Positions 16,564-26,410 of a stretch of DNA of 64,000 nucleotides are shown one piece after another (the first letter of the stretch is position 1; each line of letters starts with the position of its first letter). The notes below the pieces were generated by a model. That model ran no database searches, had not been told where the DNA came from, and worked only from the letters and a program-made list of their open reading frames with translations. A program made the position numbers and the translations under genes. Source of the DNA: Carnobacterium_B sp045617425 (GTDB taxonomy: Bacteria; Bacillota; Bacilli; Lactobacillales; Carnobacteriaceae); contig NZ_JAZLIO010000011.1 of NCBI RefSeq assembly GCF_045617425.1, positions 1 through 64,000 of the forward strand, read 5' to 3'.

Positions 16564-17856
16564 ATGACGATTTGGATTAAAAATGCCGTGATGTTAACCA
16601 AAAATGAAGACTATCAGCCCATTGAACTATTAATCGATGGAGAACTGATCCAAGCTATTGGATCAGATTTAACCTCGCTTATCCAAGAGACGGATAAGGT
16701 TATCGATGCACGCGGAGCATTCGTTGCTCCGGGCTTGATTGATGTCCATGTTCATTTAAGAGAACCAGGGTTTTCGTATAAAGAAACCATTAAGACTGGA
16801 ACGATGGCAGCCGCACGTGGCGGATTCACAACCGTTTGCGCTATGCCCAATGTTCAACCAGAACCGGATACAGCTGAGAAAATGCACACTCTTCAAGCAA
16901 AGATTGCTCGAGATGCTGTGGTAAAGGTCAAACAGTATGCGCCAATCACAATGGGGCTACGGAGTGAAACCTTAACCAACCAAAAAGAGTTGTTAGAAGC
17001 TGGAGCATTTGCTTTTACCAATGATGGAGTAGGAGTTCAGACAGCAGGTACGATGTATTTAGCTATGAAAGAAGCCGCAAAAAACAACACCATTATCGTA
17101 GCGCATACAGAAGATGATTCCTTATTATTTGGAGGTGTCATGCATGAAGGAACACGCAATAAAACATTAGGACTGCCGGGGATTTTGAATGTGGCTGAAG
17201 CAAGTCAAATTGCACGTGATGTTTTGCTCAGTGAAGCAACTGGCGCTCATTACCATGTCTGTCATGTCTCAACGAAGGAAAGCGTAAGAGTCATCCGTGA
17301 TGCAAAACGTGCGGGTATCCATGTGACTGCTGAAGTTGCACCCCATCATTTATTATTGACAGAAGATGACATTCCAAATGATACCAGTATCTATAAAATG
17401 AATCCTCCCTTGAGAGGGAAAGAAGACCGCCAATCCTTAATCGATGGTTTGTTGGATGGCACAATCGATATCATCGCAACTGACCATGCCCCACATTGCA
17501 AAGAAGAAAAAGCTGGTGGAATGGTGGATTCGCCTTTTGGAATCGTAGGCAGTGAAACAGCTTTTTCCTTACTCTACACACACCTAGTAGGAAAAGGTAT
17601 TGTATCCCTTGCTCAATTGATTGATTGGATGGCCTATAAACCAGCAAAGCTCTTTCATTTAGACGGTGGAACGATTGAAGTCGGTCAAAAAGCTGATTTA
17701 GCCTTTTTCGATCTCTCAACGCCTAAAGAGATATTAGCCGAAGACTTTCTTTCTTTGGCCACAAACACACCCTTTATAGGATGGTCTGTTAAAGGGACGA
17801 CCACAATGACATTCGTTGATGGGAAATTAGTTTATCAGGAGGGATTCGTACAATGA
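16564..17856 (+). CDS. pyrC: Dihydroorotase
   Basis: 430 residues, type I (long) dihydroorotase. Metal-binding D-V-H-V-H-L-R-E-P-G at about residues 60-69 and D-H-A-P-H near 305-309. Closes carbamoylaspartate to dihydroorotate in the cytoplasm. 22 bases after pyrB; its TGA overlaps the carA ATG (ATGA), so translation of the two is coupled. Confidence 0.98.
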   Translation: MTIWIKNAVMLTKNEDYQPIELLIDGELIQAIGSDLTSLIQETDKVIDARGAFVAPGLIDVHVHLREPGFSYKETIKTGTMAAARGGFTTVCAMPNVQPEPDTAEKMHTLQAKIARDAVVKVKQYAPITMGLRSETLTNQKELLEAGAFAFTNDGVGVQTAGTMYLAMKEAAKNNTIIVAHTEDDSLLFGGVMHEGTRNKTLGLPGILNVAEASQIARDVLLSEATGAHYHVCHVSTKESVRVIRDAKRAGIHVTAEVAPHHLLLTEDDIPNDTSIYKMNPPLRGKEDRQSLIDGLLDGTIDIIATDHAPHCKEEKAGGMVDSPFGIVGSETAFSLLYTHLVGKGIVSLAQLIDWMAYKPAKLFHLDGGTIEVGQKADLAFFDLSTPKEILAEDFLSLATNTPFIGWSVKGTTTMTFVDGKLVYQEGFVQ

Positions 17857-18941
17857 ATCGATTATTGCTGCTAGAAGATGGAAGTATTTTTAAAGGAAAA
17901 GGATTTGGGGCGGCAAGTGACGCAACTGGGGAAGTCGTTTTTTCAACCGGAATGACCGGTTATCAAGAATCAATCACGGATCAGTCATACAATGGTCAAA
18001 TGTTGGTTTTCACCTATCCATTGATTGGAAATGCAGGAATCAATCGTGACGATTATGAATCGATTGATCCCACAACAAAAGCGGTCATCGTAAAAGAATT
18101 TGCCCGCGTTCCTTCCAACTGGAGAAGTCAAATGAGTTTAGATGAATTTTTAAAAAATAAAAAAATCCCTGGTTTAGCCGGTGTCGATACAAGAAAGCTA
18201 ACACGGATCATCCGTGAACATGGCACCATGCGTGGAATGATCATTGATGCAGAAGATGATCTTAAGCATGCTTTTGATCAATTAAAAGCCACTGTGCTGC
18301 CTTCTAATCAGGTTGCCCAAGTCTCTACGACTCGTTCTTATGTGAGCCCTGGAAAGGGAAAAAACGTCGTTGTCATTGATTTTGGACTGAAGCACAGTAT
18401 CTTGAACGAATTAAATCAACGGGACTGTCACGTGACAGTTTTGCCATACAATACAAGTGCTGAAACCATATTGAGTCTACAACCAGATGGGGTCATGTTG
18501 ACCAATGGACCAGGAGATCCTACATCGTTGCCACAAGTATTGACCATGATCCAAGAAATCCAAGAAAAATTCCCAGTATTTGGAATTTGTTTAGGTCACC
18601 AATTGATTGCTTTAGCAAATGGAGCCAGTACATTCAAAATGAAGTTTGGTCACCGCGGATTTAATCATCCGGTGAAAGAAATCGCAACAGGAAGAATTGA
18701 TTTCACGTCACAAAATCATGGCTATGCCGTTGATGCAGCTTCGATTGATAAAGAAAAACTGCTTGTGACACATATCGAATTGAATGACGGAACAGTCGAA
18801 GGGGTCAAGCACCGCTATCATCCAGTTTTCAGTGTCCAGTATCATCCAGATGCAGCACCTGGGCCACATGATGCAGCTCACTTATTTGATCAATTTATGG
18901 AATTAATGGATGCTTGGAAGGAGACAAAAAAGAATGCCTAA
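17853..18941 (+). CDS. carA: Carbamoyl-phosphate synthase, glutamine amidotransferase subunit
   Basis: 362 residues. Class I glutamine amidotransferase with nucleophile Cys in G-I-C-L-G-H-Q (about residues 245-251) and His/Glu in the C-terminal part (Q-Y-H-P-D-A). It supplies ammonia to CarB. Also called pyrAa when in the pyr operon. The C-terminus overlaps the carB start by eight bases. Confidence 0.98.
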   Translation: MNRLLLLEDGSIFKGKGFGAASDATGEVVFSTGMTGYQESITDQSYNGQMLVFTYPLIGNAGINRDDYESIDPTTKAVIVKEFARVPSNWRSQMSLDEFLKNKKIPGLAGVDTRKLTRIIREHGTMRGMIIDAEDDLKHAFDQLKATVLPSNQVAQVSTTRSYVSPGKGKNVVVIDFGLKHSILNELNQRDCHVTVLPYNTSAETILSLQPDGVMLTNGPGDPTSLPQVLTMIQEIQEKFPVFGICLGHQLIALANGASTFKMKFGHRGFNHPVKEIATGRIDFTSQNHGYAVDAASIDKEKLLVTHIELNDGTVEGVKHRYHPVFSVQYHPDAAPGPHDAAHLFDQFMELMDAWKETKKNA

Positions 18942-21900
18942 ACGGATAGACTTAACTAAAATCATGGTTATTGGATCAGGACCGATCGTTATTGGTCAAG
19001 CAGCTGAATTTGATTACGCAGGTACTCAAGCGTGTCTAGCATTAAAAGAAGAAGGTTATGAAGTCGTATTGGTCAACTCAAATCCAGCAACCATTATGAC
19101 GGATAAAGAAATTGCCGACAAAGTGTACATTGAACCCCTTACGTTAGAATTTGTTTCACAAATCCTGCGTAAGGAACGTCCAGATGCCATTTTACCCACA
19201 TTAGGTGGTCAAACAGGACTGAATATGGCGATGGAATTATCCAATTCTGGCATACTAGAAGAGTTGGGCATCGAATTGCTGGGAACAAAATTAAGTGCAA
19301 TCGATCAAGCTGAGGACAGAGATCTGTTTCGGACATTGATGAAAGAACTGAATGAACCCGTTCCTGAAAGTGAGATCGTTCATACCGTTGCAGAAGCATT
19401 GACGTTCGCTGAACAAATTGGCTTCCCCTTAATCGTTCGCCCTGCGTTTACAATGGGAGGAACTGGTGGAGGAATTTGTGATAACGAGGAAGAGTTGAAG
19501 GAAATCGTTAAAAATGGATTGAAATTATCGCCAGTCAACCAATGTCTTGTCGAGATCAGTATTGCGGGATACAAAGAAATCGAGTACGAAGTGATGCGGG
19601 ACAAAAATGACAATGCGATTGTTGTCTGTAACATGGAAAACTTTGACCCTGTTGGAATACATACAGGAGACTCCATCGTTTTTGCTCCGACGCAGACCTT
19701 AACCGATAAAGAACACCAAATGTTGCGCGACTCTTCATTAAAAATCATTCGCGCTTTAGGTATTGAAGGAGGGTGCAATGTCCAACTAGCACTCGATCCA
19801 GATAGCTTCAACTACTACATCATTGAAGTAAATCCACGTGTCAGTCGTTCCTCAGCTTTAGCAAGTAAAGCAACAGGCTACCCAATTGCTAAGCTAGCCG
19901 CAAAAATCGCTGTTGGTTTAACGTTGGATGAAATGAAAAACCCAGTGACCGGAACAACGTATGCTGAATTCGAGCCGGCTTTAGATTATGTCGTCGCAAA
20001 AATTCCGCGTTGGCCATTTGATAAGTTTGAACAAGGTGACCGAAGATTAGGAACGCAAATGAAGGCTACAGGAGAAGTTATGGCAATCGGTCGGACAATT
20101 GAAGAAGCCTTATTAAAAGCGGTTCGTTCACTTGAAATAGGCGTCTCTCATATCTTGTTAGAAGAAGCATCACTAGCAACGGATGAAGTATTGATTGAAA
20201 AAATCATTAAAGCTGAAGATGATCGTTTATTCTATTTAGCAGAAGGCATACGACGTGGGTACACGATTGAAGACTTGGCTAATTTAACCAAAATCGATTT
20301 GTTTTTCTTAGATAAAATGCTTCATATTGTGGAGTTGGAAGATGAACTAAAAGAAAATGTACAGGCTATTGATGTACTGACTACGGCAAAAGAGTACGGC
20401 TTCTCAGATAACGCTATTGCAAAGTTATGGAAAACAGATGAGCGTGAGGTTATGGAGTTGCGTTACGAAAACGATATCGTCCCTGTTTATAAAACAGTCG
20501 ATACTTGTGCTGCAGAGTTCGATTCCAATACGCCTTATTTTTATAGTACGTATGAAGAAGAAAACGAGAGCATTGTCTCAGATAAAAAATCTGTCTTAGT
20601 ACTAGGATCAGGTCCCATTCGAATCGGACAAGGAGTGGAGTTTGATTATGCTACGGTCCATTCTGTTAAAGCCATCCAACAAGCAGGATATGAAGCGATT
20701 ATTATGAATAGCAATCCGGAAACCGTTTCAACGGACTTCTCCATTTCAGACAAACTTTATTTTGAACCTTTGACACTAGAAGACGTCATGCATGTCATTC
20801 GCCTAGAGCAGCCGATAGGAGTTATTGTTCAGTTCGGAGGGCAAACAGCTATTAATCTGGCAGAACCTCTAACGAAAATGGGGATTACATTATTAGGAAC
20901 GAGTGTAGAAGATTTAGATCGCGCAGAAAACAGAAATCTATTTGAACAAGCACTGAATGAACTACAGGTACCTCAACCTTTAGGGGATACGGCTACAACC
21001 GAAAGTAAAGCCGTAGTCATTGCGGATCGGATTGGATATCCCGTTTTAGTTCGTCCGAGTTACGTTTTAGGTGGCCGGGGCATGCAAATTGTCGATACTC
21101 AGCCAGATTTAGAAAATTACATGCGAAATGCGGTAAAGGCTTCTCCAGAACATCCTGTATTAATCGATCGTTACTTAGTAGGAAAAGAAGTTGAAGTAGA
21201 TGCTATCTGCGATGGGGAAACCGTTCTTATCCCTGGGATCATGGAACACATCGAACGTTCAGGCGTCCATTCTGGGGATTCGATGGCGGTCTATCCACCT
21301 CAATCCTTATCAAAAGAAATCCAAGATACAATTGTGGATTACACCACTCGTTTGGCGCTTGGTTTGAATTGTATCGGTATGATGAACGTTCAATTTGTCC
21401 TTCATGACAACACGGTTTACGTGATAGAAGTTAACCCTCGGGCAAGTCGGACTGTGCCATTTTTAAGTAAAGTTACAGGGATTCCAATGGCTCAAGTCGC
21501 AACTAAAGCAATTTTAGGCCAATCTCTTAAGGCACAAGGTTACAAGGATGGGTTATATAAAGAGTCGGCTTTGATTCACGTAAAAGCTCCAGTGTTCTCG
21601 TTTACGAAACTGCAAAAAGTAGATGCTTTATTAGGACCAGAGATGAAATCTACAGGAGAAGTCATGGGAAGTGATACAACGATGGAGAAGGCACTTTATA
21701 AAGCCTTTGAAGGAAGCTACATGCATTTGCATGATCACGGAACAGTATTGTTTACGATTTCCGATGAAGACAAAGAAGAGTCCTTAATTCTAGCTAAGCG
21801 ATTTTATGACATTGGCTATACAATCGTGACAACTGAAGGAACAGGACAGTTTTTTGCCGAGCACCACTTGCCGGTTCAAATCGTGGCTAAACTACAGCAA

Positions 21901-22113
21901 GATACCGATGAAACAGTCTTGGACCTCATTCAAGGAAACGCCATTCAAGTAGTAATCAATACGATGACTACCGGAATTGGAGTGGTCAACGATGGAGAAA
22001 TCATTCGGAAAACGGCCATTGAACAAGGCATTCCTTTGCTAACGTCACTCGATACAGTATCGGCTATTCTTAATGTGCTTGAGTCGCGTAATTTTATGAC
22101 CAGCCCACTATAA
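18934..22113 (+). CDS. carB: Carbamoyl-phosphate synthase, large subunit
   Basis: 1059 residues from ATG 18934 (MPKRIDLTKIMVIGSGPIV), chosen because aaggaga precedes it. Two homologous ATP-grasp halves (about residues 1-400 and 545-930, each opening with G-S-G-P-I) flank the oligomerisation domain, and a C-terminal MGS-like allosteric domain begins near 935. Makes carbamoyl phosphate from bicarbonate, ammonia and two ATP. Sitting inside the pyr operon it is the pyrimidine-controlled enzyme (pyrAb); whether a second, arginine-controlled copy exists cannot be seen here. Confidence 0.98.
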   Translation: MPKRIDLTKIMVIGSGPIVIGQAAEFDYAGTQACLALKEEGYEVVLVNSNPATIMTDKEIADKVYIEPLTLEFVSQILRKERPDAILPTLGGQTGLNMAMELSNSGILEELGIELLGTKLSAIDQAEDRDLFRTLMKELNEPVPESEIVHTVAEALTFAEQIGFPLIVRPAFTMGGTGGGICDNEEELKEIVKNGLKLSPVNQCLVEISIAGYKEIEYEVMRDKNDNAIVVCNMENFDPVGIHTGDSIVFAPTQTLTDKEHQMLRDSSLKIIRALGIEGGCNVQLALDPDSFNYYIIEVNPRVSRSSALASKATGYPIAKLAAKIAVGLTLDEMKNPVTGTTYAEFEPALDYVVAKIPRWPFDKFEQGDRRLGTQMKATGEVMAIGRTIEEALLKAVRSLEIGVSHILLEEASLATDEVLIEKIIKAEDDRLFYLAEGIRRGYTIEDLANLTKIDLFFLDKMLHIVELEDELKENVQAIDVLTTAKEYGFSDNAIAKLWKTDEREVMELRYENDIVPVYKTVDTCAAEFDSNTPYFYSTYEEENESIVSDKKSVLVLGSGPIRIGQGVEFDYATVHSVKAIQQAGYEAIIMNSNPETVSTDFSISDKLYFEPLTLEDVMHVIRLEQPIGVIVQFGGQTAINLAEPLTKMGITLLGTSVEDLDRAENRNLFEQALNELQVPQPLGDTATTESKAVVIADRIGYPVLVRPSYVLGGRGMQIVDTQPDLENYMRNAVKASPEHPVLIDRYLVGKEVEVDAICDGETVLIPGIMEHIERSGVHSGDSMAVYPPQSLSKEIQDTIVDYTTRLALGLNCIGMMNVQFVLHDNTVYVIEVNPRASRTVPFLSKVTGIPMAQVATKAILGQSLKAQGYKDGLYKESALIHVKAPVFSFTKLQKVDALLGPEMKSTGEVMGSDTTMEKALYKAFEGSYMHLHDHGTVLFTISDEDKEESLILAKRFYDIGYTIVTTEGTGQFFAEHHLPVQIVAKLQQDTDETVLDLIQGNAIQVVINTMTTGIGVVNDGEIIRKTAIEQGIPLLTSLDTVSAILNVLESRNFMTSPL

Positions 22114-22165
22114 AACAAGGATTTTTTCGACTAAAGATAAAAAAGAATTAAACGGGGGTTAGAAA

Positions 22166-23095
22166 ATGAATCGCTTAGCAGTAAAATTACCAGGGTTAGA
22201 TTTGAAAAATCCTATTATGCCAGCCAGTGGAACATTTGGGTTTGGTGAACTCTATTTGGATCAATATGACTACACTGTATTAGGAGCCATTATTATTAAG
22301 TCAACGACAATTGATGCACGAGAAGGAAATGCGAATCCCCGTTATCATCACTTGGAAAATGGCGTTTTAAATGCGGTAGGATTAAAAAACCCCGGAGTGG
22401 ACGTGATCGTAGCTGAGAAATTACCGTTGTTAGCTAAATTTGATACACCCATCATTGCTAGTGTTGCCGGTAAAACAGTTGAAGAATATATTGAAGTTAC
22501 AAAAAAATTATGTCAATCACCAACCGTTCGTGCACTTGAAATCAATGTATCCTGCCCCAATGTCAAAGAAGGCGGGTTAACGTTTGGTTCTAAACCTGAA
22601 TCAGTGTACGACATCACAAAAGCAGTAAAAGCTGTTTCCACGGTTCCGATTTATATTAAACTAACCCCAAATGTAACCAATATTGTCGAAATCGCTCAAG
22701 CTGCTGAAAAAGGTGAGGCAGACGGTATCAGCATGATTAACACCTTATTGGGAATGAGTATTGATGTTGAGACCAAAAGACCAATCTTAGCAAATAAAAC
22801 AGGTGGCCTTTCCGGTCCAGCTGTCAAGCCGATCGCTATCCGGATGGTCTATCAAGTCTCTCGTGCAGTCTCCATACCGATTATTGGAGTGGGCGGTATT
22901 TCAACCGTGGATGATGTGTTGGAGATGTTCATGGCCGGCGCTAGCGCAGTTGCAATTGGTACAGCTAATTATGCTAATCCTATGATTTGCAAAGAATTGA
23001 TTGAAGCTTTACCTAAACGAATGGATGAACTCGGTATTGAGTCGATTGAATCGCTAGTGAAAGAAGTAAAGGAGGGTCAAAGAGATGAAAAGTAG
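22166..23095 (+). CDS. pyrD: Dihydroorotate dehydrogenase, class 1B catalytic subunit
   Basis: 309 residues. FMN-binding TIM barrel with N-V-S-C-P-N-V-K-E-G-G (about residues 127-137); the Cys is the active-site base of class 1 enzymes, and overall similarity is to PyrDB. In most Firmicutes PyrDB works with the iron-sulfur flavoprotein PyrK, which transfers electrons to NAD. No pyrK lies in this operon, so the electron acceptor is open. Ends inside pyrF (11-base overlap). Confidence 0.95.
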   Translation: MNRLAVKLPGLDLKNPIMPASGTFGFGELYLDQYDYTVLGAIIIKSTTIDAREGNANPRYHHLENGVLNAVGLKNPGVDVIVAEKLPLLAKFDTPIIASVAGKTVEEYIEVTKKLCQSPTVRALEINVSCPNVKEGGLTFGSKPESVYDITKAVKAVSTVPIYIKLTPNVTNIVEIAQAAEKGEADGISMINTLLGMSIDVETKRPILANKTGGLSGPAVKPIAIRMVYQVSRAVSIPIIGVGGISTVDDVLEMFMAGASAVAIGTANYANPMICKELIEALPKRMDELGIESIESLVKEVKEGQRDEK

Positions 23096-23810
23096 ACCTA
23101 TCATTGCCTTAGATTTCTCAACGTTATCTCAAGTAACTCATTTCTTAGACCAGTTTAAGGATGAACCGTTATTTATTAAAGTTGGTATGGAACTGTTTTA
23201 CCAAAATGGTCCTGAAATTGTGACGGATCTTAAACAATTAGGGCATGATGTTTTTTTAGATCTAAAACTGCACGATATCCCGAACACTGTTCAACGGTCA
23301 ATGAAGGGAATAGCAGCCATGGGCGTTGATATGATCAATGTTCATGCTGCTGGCGGTAAATCCATGATGGAAGCTGCAATGGAGGGATTACTTTCAGGTA
23401 CTCCAACAAGCGCTCAACCGCCTAAATTGATTGCGGTCACTCAATTGACATCTACAACACAAACCATGATGCAGCAAGACCAGTTGATTCCTGTATCCTT
23501 AATGGAAAGTGTTCTTCATTACGCTAAATTAACTCAGTCAGCTGGTTTAGACGGTGTTGTTTGTTCAGCTCTAGAGGCAAAAAGTATCAAGGAATCTACT
23601 GGAAAAGAATTTTTATGTGTTACACCTGGTATACGCTCAGCAGGATCAACTGTTGGCGATCAAAAAAGAATTGCTACGCCGTCGAGTGCTAGAGAAAATG
23701 GTTCATCTATGATTGTTGTTGGCCGTCCTATTACACAAGCAGAGGACCCAGTGGCTGCCTATCATACAATAAAAGAACAATGGCAAGGAGGCAATAATGA
23801 GCATGACTAG
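23085..23810 (+). CDS. pyrF: Orotidine 5'-phosphate decarboxylase
   Basis: 241 residues. Catalytic D-L-K-L-H-D-I-P-N-T-V at about residues 60-70 and G-R-P-I-T near 216-220. Converts OMP to UMP, the last step of the pathway. Overlaps both neighbours (pyrD upstream, pyrE downstream), indicating tight coupling. Confidence 0.98.
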   Translation: MKSRPIIALDFSTLSQVTHFLDQFKDEPLFIKVGMELFYQNGPEIVTDLKQLGHDVFLDLKLHDIPNTVQRSMKGIAAMGVDMINVHAAGGKSMMEAAMEGLLSGTPTSAQPPKLIAVTQLTSTTQTMMQQDQLIPVSLMESVLHYAKLTQSAGLDGVVCSALEAKSIKESTGKEFLCVTPGIRSAGSTVGDQKRIATPSSARENGSSMIVVGRPITQAEDPVAAYHTIKEQWQGGNNEHD

Positions 23811-24435
23811 TGAAAAACGAATTGCTGAACAACTACTATCGATTGGCGCAGTAAGCTTAAATCCAACAATTCCTTTTACTTGGGCCAGTGGAATAAAAAG
23901 TCCGATATACTGTGACAATCGCATTACGATGAGTTATCCATCCGTAAGACGAGAAATAGCACAAGGGTTAGCTAAAATGATTACTACCCATTATCCAGAT
24001 GTAGAAGTTATTGCTGGAACAGCTACTGCAGGCATTCCACATGCTGCATGGGTAGCAGAATTGCTTGACCTGCCTATGGTATACATTCGGAGCAAGGCAA
24101 AAGATCATGGTAAAGGGAATCAAATCGAAGGTCGAATAGCGGATAATCAAAAAATGGTTGTAATCGAAGATTTGATTTCTACAGGCGGAAGTGTCATTGA
24201 AGCTGCGCAGGCAGCAGCTAGTGAAGGAGCAAATATTTTAGGTGTAGCAGCCATCTTTAATTATGAGCTGCCGCAAGGAATAGAAAATTTCGAAAAAAAC
24301 AAGCTTCCATTAGTTACATTAACTCATTATTCTGCTTTGATTGAAACAGCATTTGAAAGAGGAATAATTAAAGAGTATGAGATAGCATTGCTACAAGAAT
24401 GGAAAAAAGATCCAGTGAATTGGTCGATCAACTAA
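23797..24435 (+). CDS. pyrE: Orotate phosphoribosyltransferase
   Basis: 212 residues with the PRPP motif M-V-V-I-E-D-L-I-S-T-G-G-S at about residues 119-131. Joins orotate to PRPP giving OMP. Last gene of the operon; a strong terminator follows directly. Confidence 0.97.
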   Translation: MSMTSEKRIAEQLLSIGAVSLNPTIPFTWASGIKSPIYCDNRITMSYPSVRREIAQGLAKMITTHYPDVEVIAGTATAGIPHAAWVAELLDLPMVYIRSKAKDHGKGNQIEGRIADNQKMVVIEDLISTGGSVIEAAQAAASEGANILGVAAIFNYELPQGIENFEKNKLPLVTLTHYSALIETAFERGIIKEYEIALLQEWKKDPVNWSIN

Positions 24436-24436
24436 A

Positions 24437-24480
24437 AAAGTAACGCATCCATAGTATTACAGTAGGGATGCGTTACTTTT
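24437..24480. terminator. Terminator of pyr operon and rqcH
   Basis: AAGTAACGCATCC and GGATGCGTTACTT form a long stem with A/T runs on both sides, between convergent pyrE and rqcH. Confidence 0.92.
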
Positions 24481-24503
24481 AAGTTTAAAAATAAGTGTAA
24501 GAA

Positions 24504-26213
24504 TCATTCTTTTAAGCGATGAACTAACTCTTTATCTGGGGTAACATAGACTGTACGTTGACCCTCATAGATCACAAATCCAGGTTTTGCTCCATTCGGT
24601 TTTCGAATTTTTTTTACGTCGACATAATCTACCGGAACAGATGCAGATAACTGTGATTTTGAGAAGTAGGCAGCAATATTAGCCGCTTCTAAAATTGTTT
24701 CTTCACTAGGATCAGCAGACTGAATGATCACATGTGAACCTGGAATGTTTTTGGTGTGCAGCCAAATATCTGATTTTCGAGCAGTTTTAAGTGTTAATTG
24801 ATCATTTTGCAAATTGTTTTTCCCTACTAAAATTGGTGTGCCATCGGAAGAACGATAAAGATCTGGTTGACTTAATTTAGCTTGTTTTTGTTTTTTCTTA
24901 GATTTCTTTTTCTTCATATAGCCTTGTTGTATCAATTCTTCTTTAATCTCAGCGATATCTTTTGGAGTAGCTAATTCTAGTTGTGTTGAGACAGACTCCA
25001 AATAATCGATTTCTTCTTTAGTTAAGCGCATTTGCTCATTGACATAGGCAATGGCATTTTTTAATTTTTGGTATTTTGAAAAGTACTTTTGGGCATTTTG
25101 AGAAGGTGTTTTTCTAGGATCAAGAGAAATCGTCATAGGTTTTTCATTATCATAAAAATTGGTTAACGTAACTTCTTTTTGTCCTTTGGTCATTTTATAG
25201 AGATAAGCGGTTAACAATTCACCTTGGACTCTGTATTCATCGGCTAATTCAGTTTCATCAAGCGTCTTTTGAAGTTTTTTCATTTTTTTCTTATTTCGTT
25301 GAAGTTCGACTTGAATCAAATGAATTAAATCTGATCCTTGCTGCTGAACACGATCTCTGTCGGCTTTACTCTCGTAGTACTTATCAAGCAGTTTGCTTAA
25401 AGAAGGATAACCTACATGTTCTCCTTCGATGCTTAGATAAGGAAGCGGGGTGAAAAATTCTTTTTTAGAACCCTGCGTTAAGGTCGGAGAGATATTTCCA
25501 CTGCGCACAGTATCCATAAATGAATCAAATAAGACCGATAAGTTTTCTACATTATTTTCACTACGGTAAAAGAGTTCTTTTGCCGTATCCGCACCGATCC
25601 CTTGATAAATTTGCTGCAATCTTTTTTCGTAAGGCAAATCTGGATCTTCAAAAGCTGTTATTAATTCAGTTAATTCAGAACTGCTTGTTTCAAAGGGATT
25701 CAGTTTGTCTTGGTGAGGTGGAGATTGGTAAGTAGCACCAGGCATAATAAAACGGAATGAATTTTGACTCGTAGGTACATGTTTGATTGTATCTAAAATA
25801 CGCTGTGTATCTTGCTCGATCAGAAGAATGTTACTGTGTCGGCCCATCAATTCTACAATCAAGATAACATTTTGAACATCACCAATTTCATCACGGCTCT
25901 TAAACCTAAAATGAATAACGCGGTCATTTCCTACTTGTTGAATATCTTCTAAAATAGCTCCTTCAAGATGTTTCCTCATAATCATACAAAAATTTGGAGG
26001 AGAGCTAGGATTTTCATAAGGAATCTCTGTTAGTTGAATACGTGCATAGCTTGGGTGAGCGGATAGGAGTAGTTTGTGGTTTTTCCCATTTGCTCGCATA
26101 ACAACAACTATTTCATTTGGATAAGGTTGATGGATTTTTGACACTCGTCCATTTTTTAATGCTTCGCTTAATTCATTTACCATCGCATGAGTAAAAATAC
26201 CATCAAATGACAT
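24504..26213 (-). CDS. rqcH: Ribosome quality control factor RqcH (NFACT/FbpA family)
   Basis: 569 residues from ATG 26213 (MSFDGIFTHAM), preferred because AAGGG lies just upstream. NFACT-N domain at the start with the conserved N-D-R-V (the Asp-Arg pair needed for alanine tailing), a helical coiled-coil middle (about 290-440) with M-K-K-K-K-S-K-K-K, and the NFACT-R domain at the end (D-I-W-L-H-T-K-N-I-P-G-S-H-V). RqcH recruits tRNA-Ala to stalled 50S subunits and adds alanine tails to nascent chains. The same proteins were formerly called fibronectin-binding protein A. Confidence 0.95.
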   Translation of the reverse strand: MSFDGIFTHAMVNELSEALKNGRVSKIHQPYPNEIVVVMRANGKNHKLLLSAHPSYARIQLTEIPYENPSSPPNFCMIMRKHLEGAILEDIQQVGNDRVIHFRFKSRDEIGDVQNVILIVELMGRHSNILLIEQDTQRILDTIKHVPTSQNSFRFIMPGATYQSPPHQDKLNPFETSSSELTELITAFEDPDLPYEKRLQQIYQGIGADTAKELFYRSENNVENLSVLFDSFMDTVRSGNISPTLTQGSKKEFFTPLPYLSIEGEHVGYPSLSKLLDKYYESKADRDRVQQQGSDLIHLIQVELQRNKKKMKKLQKTLDETELADEYRVQGELLTAYLYKMTKGQKEVTLTNFYDNEKPMTISLDPRKTPSQNAQKYFSKYQKLKNAIAYVNEQMRLTKEEIDYLESVSTQLELATPKDIAEIKEELIQQGYMKKKKSKKKQKQAKLSQPDLYRSSDGTPILVGKNNLQNDQLTLKTARKSDIWLHTKNIPGSHVIIQSADPSEETILEAANIAAYFSKSQLSASVPVDYVDVKKIRKPNGAKPGFVIYEGQRTVYVTPDKELVHRLKE

Positions 26214-26410
26214 GTGTTTCCCTTCTTTCATGATCGATTAGTTGAATCGATTCTATTTAACTTTTTAACTAAATCAGCCTTAATCGTGCTGTATTTATCA
26301 GTATACCATTTTTTTATTAAAAATGGATAGTAGAAAGTCGGATACAAATAGTTGCATAATAAGAATAAAAAAAGATACAATATGTATTGGAAACTCTAGG
26401 AGGGAAACAA

